Positions 43,001 to 48,405 of a stretch of DNA of 48,405 bases are shown piece by piece; the stretch's first letter is position 1, and the number at the start of each line of letters is the position of its first letter. The position numbers were made by a program, and so were the translations under genes. The notes beneath the pieces are model-generated. The model saw only the letters and a list, made by a program, of their open reading frames with translations. It made no database searches and had not been told where the DNA came from. The DNA is from Mesostigma viride (taxonomy: Eukaryota > Streptophyta > Mesostigmatophyceae > Mesostigmatales > Mesostigmataceae), in assembly GCA_009746045.1 (NCBI GenBank), contig RPFO01000359.1, positions 1,609,887-1,658,291 of the forward strand. The letters run 5' to 3'.

Positions 43001-45850
43001 CGGGCCATGATGACACCATGGGAGCCTGAATCCTCATCATTTTTTTTTCTTTGACATCCATGTACATACGTAGGCCAGCCATGATGACACCAATGGAGCC
43101 TGAATTCTCATCATTAATTACATACATGCCATCCATGTACGTAGACAGGCCATGACATCTGACACCATGGGAGCCTGAATCCTCATCATTTACTATTCCT
43201 TGACATCCATGTACGTAGACGGGCCATGATGACACCATGGGAGCCTGAATCCTCATCATTTTTTTTTCTTTGACATCCATGTACATACGTAGGCCAGCCA
43301 TGATGACACCAATGGAGCCTGAATCCTCATCATTAATTACATACATAAATGCCAACCATGTACATACACGGGCAATGATGACACCAATGGAGCCTGAATC
43401 CTCATCATTAATTACATAAATGCCAACCATGTACATACACGGGCAATGATGACACCATGGGAGCCTGAATCCTCATCATTTTTTTTTTCTTTGACATCCA
43501 TGTACATACGTAGGCCAGCCATGATGACACCAATGGAGCCTGAATCCTCATCATTAATTACATACATGCCATCCATGTACGTAGACAAGCCATGATGACA
43601 CCATGGGAGCCTGAATCCTCATCATTAATTACATACATGCCATCCATGTACGTAGACAGGCCATGATGACACCATGGGAGCCTGAATCCTCATCATTTAC
43701 TATTCCTTGACATCCATGTACGTAGGCCAGCCATGGAGACACCATGGGAGCCTGAATCCTCCTCATTAATTACATAAATGCCAACCATGTACGTAGACAA
43801 GCCATGATGACCCCATGGGAGCCTGAATCCTCATCATTAATTACATAAATGCCATCCATGTACGTAGACGGGCCATGATGACACCATGGGAGCCTGAATC
43901 CTCCTCATTAATTACATAAATGCCAACCATGTACGTAGACAAGCCATGATGACACCATGGGAGCCTGAATCCTCATCATTTACTATTCCTTGACATCCAT
44001 GTACGTAGGCCAGCCATGATGACACCAATGGAGCCTGAATCCTCCTCGTTAATTACATAAATGCCAACCATGTACGTAGACAAGCCATGATGACCCCATG
44101 GGAGCCTGAATCCTCATCATTTACTATTCCTTGACATCCATGTACGTAGACGGGCCATGATGACACCATGGGAGCCTGAATCCTCATCATTTACTATTCC
44201 TTGACATCCATGTACGTAGGCCAGCCATGATGACACCAATGGAGCCTGAATCCTCTTCATTTTCTTAATGAGAGGATTCATTACATAAATGCCAACCATG
44301 TAGGTAGACAAGCCATGATGACACCATGGGAGCCTGAATCCTCATCATTAAATACATAAATGCCATCCATGTACGTAGGCCAGCCATGAGACACCATGGG
44401 AGCCTGAATCCTCCTCATTAATTACATAAATGCCAACCATGTACGTAGACAAGCCATGATGACACCATGGGAGCCTGAATCCTCATCATTTACTATTCCT
44501 TGACATCCATGTACGTAGGCCAGCCATGATGACACCAATGGAGCCTGAATCCTCCTCGTTAATTACATAAATGCCAACCATGTACGTAGACAAGCCATGA
44601 TGACCCATGGGAGCCTGAATCCTCATCATTTACTATTCCTTGACATCCATGTACGTAGACGGGCCATGATGACACCATGGGAGCCTGAATCCTCTTCATT
44701 AATTACATAAATGCCAACCATGTACGTAGACGGGCCATGATGACACCATGGGAGCCTGAATCCTCATCATTTTTTTTATGAAACATCCATGTACGTAGGC
44801 CAGCCATGATGACACCATGGGAGCCTGAATCCTCATCATTTTTTTTTCTTTGACATCCATGTACGTAGACGGGCCATGATGACACCATGGGAGCCTGAAT
44901 CCTCATCATTAATTACATACATGCCATCCATGTACGTACACGGGCCATGATGACACCATGGGAGCCTGAATCCTCATCATTTACTATTCCTTGACATCCA
45001 TGTACGTAGGCCAGCCATGGAGACACCATGGGAGCCTGAATCCTCCTCGTTAATTACATAAATGCCAACCATGTACGTAGACAAGCCATGATGACCCCAT
45101 GGGAGCCTGAATCCTCATCATTAATTACATAAATGCCATTCATGTACGTAGGCCAGCCATGGAGACACCATGGGAGCCTGAATCCTCATCATTAATTACA
45201 TACATGCCAACAATGTAGGTAGACAAGCCATGATGACACCATGGGAGCCTGAATCCTCATCATTTATTTTATGAGACATCCATGTACGTAGGCCAGCCAT
45301 GATGACACCATGGGAGCCTGAATCCTCATCATTTCTTTTTCTTTGACATCCATGTACGTAGGCCAGCCATGATGACACCATGGGAGCCTGAATCCTCCTC
45401 ATTAATTACATACATGCCATCCATGTACGTACACGGGCCATGATGACACCATGGGAGCCTGAATCCTCCTCATTTACTATTCCTTGACATCCATGTACGT
45501 AGGCCAGCCATGGAGACACCATGGGAGCCTGAATCCTCATCATTAATTACATAAATGCCAACCATGTACGTAGACAAGCCATGATGACACCATGGGAGCC
45601 TGAATCCTCCTCATTAATTACATAAATGCCAACCATGTACGTAGACAAGCCATGATGACACCATGGGAGCCTGAATCCTCATCATTAATTACATACATGC
45701 CATCCATGTACGTAGACAGGCCATGATGACACCATGGGAGCCTGAATCCTCATCATTTACTATTCCTTGACATCCATGTACGTAGGCCAGCCATGGAGAC
45801 ACCATGGGAGCCTGAATCCTCATCATTAAATACATAAATGCCATCCATGT
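37068..45850 (+). repeat. about 75-bp satellite, left (major) array
   Basis: Unit: a conserved core GCCATGATGACACCATGGGAGCC then TGAATCCTCATCATT, alternating with a small set of linkers (aattacataaatgccaacc, tactattccttgacatcc, tttttctttgacatcc, aatacatacatgccatcc), then ATGTACGTAGRC. Roughly 115 units (not counted exactly). Linker types recur in order, showing higher-order repeats. MMRIQAPMVSSW frames are repeat translations. Confidence 0.95.
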
Positions 45851-46893
45851 AATTAATGATGAGGATTCAGGCTCCCATGGTGTCATCATGGCCCGTCTAC
45901 GTACATGGATGTCAAGGAATAGTAAATGATGAGGATTCAGGCTCCCATGGTGTCATCATGGCTTGTCTACGTACATGGTTGGCATTTATGTAATTAACGA
46001 GGAGGATTCAGGCTCCCATAATGTCTCCATGGCTGGCCTACGTACATGGATGTCAAGGAATAGTAAATGATGAGGATTCAGGCTCCCATGGTGTCATCAT
46101 GGCCCGTCTACGTACATGGATGGCATGTATGTAATTAATGATGAGGATTCAGGCTCCCATGGTGTCATCATGGCCCGTCTACGTATATGGATGTCAAAGA
46201 AAAAAAAATGACGAGGATTCAGGCTCCCATGGTGTCATCATGGCTGGCCTACGTACATGGATGTCTCATAAAAAAAATGATGAGGATTCAGGCTCCCATG
46301 GTGTCATCATGGCCCGTCTACGTACATGGTTGGCATTTATGTAATTAATGATGAGGATTCAGGCTCCCATGGTGTCATCATGGCCTGTCTACGTACATGG
46401 ATGGCATGTATGTATTTAATGATGAGGATTCAGGCTCCCATGGTGTCATCATGGCTGGCCTACGTACATGGATGTCTCAGAAAAAAAATGTGGAGGATTC
46501 AGGCTCCCATGGTGTCATCATGGCTGGCCTACGTACATGGATGTCTCATAAAATAAATGATGAGGATTCAGGCTCCCGTGGTGTCATTATGGCCCGTCTA
46601 CGTGTTGTTGGCATGTATGAAATTAATGATGAGGATTCAGGCTCCCATAGTGTCATCATGGCTGGCCTACGTACATGGTTGGCATTTATGTATTTAATGA
46701 TGAGGATTCAGGCTCCCATGGTGTCATCATGGCTTGTCTATGTACATGGTTGGCATTTATGTAATTAATGATGAGGATTCAGGCTCCATTGGTGTCATCA
46801 TGGCCCGTCTACGTACATGGGTGGCATTTATGTATTTAATGATGAGGATTTAGGCTCCCATGGGGTCATCATGGCTTGTCTACGTACATGGAG
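45851..46893 (-). repeat. about 75-bp satellite, right (minor) array, reversed
   Basis: Same units in reverse complement (aatgatgaggattcaggctc...). It joins the left array head-to-head at ccatccatgta|attaatgatgagg. Confidence 0.95.
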
Positions 46894-47166
46894 TCATATT
46901 GATTCATGGAACAATGAGATACCATTCTTAATTGAAAATTGTTCTTGATACTTTCACATGCATGCCCGGAATCGTGAATTTGTGCGGGTTTCCATGATGA
47001 CAATCCTCATTGAATTCTTGAGCACACAATATTGAGCAATTTAGGGGCACTTCGGCAATGTTGACCATTTTCATTCATGATCAATAAAATTAACATTTAA
47101 TGCAATAAATACATATTCCACTCATTTTAATAAACCATGCAAAAACTTTACAAGCACGCTCAAGCT

Positions 47167-47937
47167 AGGGGTGGGCTGGCATGCACGCGTGGGTGTGGGG
47201 GTGGGCTGGCATGCATGCGTGGGTGTGGGGGTGGGCTGGCATGCACGTGTGGGTGTGGGGGTGGGCTGGCATGCATGCGTGGGTGTGGGGTTGGGCTAGC
47301 CTGCATGCGTGGGTGTGGGGGGGGGCTGGCATGCATGCGTGGGTGTGTGGGGGGGCTAGCATGCATGCGTAAGTGTGGGGGGGGGCTGGCATGCATGCGT
47401 GGGTGTGGGGGGGGGCTGGCATGCATGCGTGGGTGTGTGTGGGGGGCTAGCATGCATGCGTAAGTGTGGGGGGGGGCTGGCATGCATGCGTGGGTGTGTA
47501 TGGGGGCTGGCATGCATGCGTGGGTGTGTGTGGGGGGCTAGCATGCATGCGTGGGTGTGTGGGGGGGCTGTCATGCATGCGTGGGTGTGTGTGGGGGCTG
47601 GCATCCATGCGTGGGTGTGTGGGGGGGCTAGCATGCATGCGTGGGTGTGGGGGTGGGCTAGCATGCATGCGTGGGTGTGGGGGGGGGCGGTCATGCATGC
47701 GTGGGTGTGTGGGGGGGCTGGCATGCATGCGTGGGTGTGTGGGGGGCTAGCATGCATGCGTGGGTGTGGGGGTGGGCTAGCATGCATGCGTGGGTGTGAG
47801 TGTGGGCTAGCATGCATGCGTGGGTGTGGGGGGGCTAGCATGCATGCGTGGGTGTGGGGGGGCCGGGGCCGGGCTAGCATGCATGCGTGGGTGTGGGGGT
47901 GGGCTAGCATGCATGCGTGGGTGTGGGGGGGGCTAGC
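47167..47937 (-). repeat. 30-bp minisatellite, right arm (inverted copy)
   Basis: Reverse complement of 36034-36798 with the same order of variant units (for example the ttgggctagcctgcatgcg unit and the ggccggggccggg unit), differing in a few homopolymer lengths. Confidence 0.95.
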
Positions 47938-48405
47938 ACGCCCCACCCCTCCATCGGCACAGCCAGCCTTGTGAGTCTACCCTTAACAACAAGGCTGGTA
48001 GGACGACACGCCTGAGCAGCATATGTCATGCCTATCTCAGGCTAATAATGTGTGATTTTGTGCCAACAACCAAGTTGTTCCACCCAACAACACATTATAA
48101 ACCCTCTTCCAAAATGCCCAACAAGCCGGACACGTGGAGGACCACACACGCAGTATATAAAGAGAAAATAAGCTGACTTTTTATCCAGCCAACCTGTGGC
48201 TAGCTGCTCTGGTTAGCATGACAAATGCTAACATTTACTCAGTGGGAAAGGTGAAGAGACCATTGGAACAGCCTACCTGACGCATGTGCCACCAAAGCAT
48301 TGTGTCCCGCAAAATGCACACTGCCTCCTTTCTAACAAGCACGAGCCGCTCTCTTTAGGAGACAGGTGCCAGCTCGTCAGTGTCTGGGGAAAATGATGCC
48401 GCTGA

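Larger units (their letters stand above)
35563..48404. mobile_element. 12.8-kb inverted duplication: foldback-like element, palindrome, or assembly fold-back
   Basis: 35563 onward (cagcggcatcattttcccc) is the reverse complement of the sequence ending at 48404. Arms of about 1510 bp (35563-37073 and 46894-48404) hold, from outside in: about 470 bp unique, a 30-bp minisatellite, and about 270 bp unique. Between them lies a roughly 75-bp satellite reversing at about 45850, with 8.8 kb on the left side and 1.04 kb on the right. Arms differ only by single-base changes in C/G runs (for example near 36098 versus 47868). No gene lies inside. Long TIRs with internal tandem repeats recall FB-type foldback elements. 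The window ends one base past the arm, so a target duplication cannot be tested. Confidence 0.8.

Noticed and set aside
37068-46893. CRISPR-like array (constant core, varying linkers)
   Set aside because: Linkers are themselves repeated members of a few classes, unit length varies, there are no cas genes, and the DNA is eukaryotic.
35563-48404. Organellar inverted repeat
   Set aside because: No rRNA, tRNA or plastid/mitochondrial genes in or near the arms; contents are satellites.

Overview
The window is nuclear DNA from a eukaryote. Genes are split by GT-AG introns and one GC-AG intron, a polyadenylation-type signal occurs, there are LINE, LTR and DNA-transposon remains, and about 17 kb is tandem repeats. 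Nothing fixes the species; an intron-rich unicellular alga or protist with a repeat-laden genome is my best guess.

Two host genes are recognisable on the plus strand. Positions 1-2743 carry the last four exons of an M3-family (thimet oligopeptidase-like) metallopeptidase. Positions 10106-14638 carry a complete three-exon TRIAP1/Mdm35 homologue (twin CX9C, mitochondrial intermembrane-space lipid-transfer partner). Both introns of the latter are filled with minisatellites (CCAACA hexamers, then about 2.8 kb of an 8-bp unit), so a 96-residue protein occupies 4.5 kb. The very long open frames over these arrays are artefacts.

Between and after the host genes lie nested mobile elements: two LINE-like families with (TTAA)n tails (4.7-9.2 kb, 14.8-15.3 kb, 23.9-27.9 kb), a well-bounded LTR element without recognisable gag/pol (16162-22893, minus orientation, 5-bp target duplication, PBS and PPT visible), and a TIR element with an 8-bp target duplication (28137-28933), itself hit by a short insertion.

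At 29667-33017 (minus) a four-exon gene encodes about 986 residues. It resembles a family I know from invertebrate genomes as uncharacterised proteins, with a D..ENY / SD.....K..N / HGKG..DG.GG.VK signature that looks like an RNase H-type transposase core. About 230-bp tandem repeats with GCCGGC cores lie upstream, and the same core recurs in its last intron.

From 35563 to the end the window is a huge inverted duplication: about 1.51-kb near-identical arms, each holding a 30-bp GCATGC minisatellite, surround a roughly 75-bp satellite that flips orientation near 45850, with 8.8 kb on the left side and 1.0 kb on the right. This is either a giant foldback element or palindrome, or an assembly fold-back.
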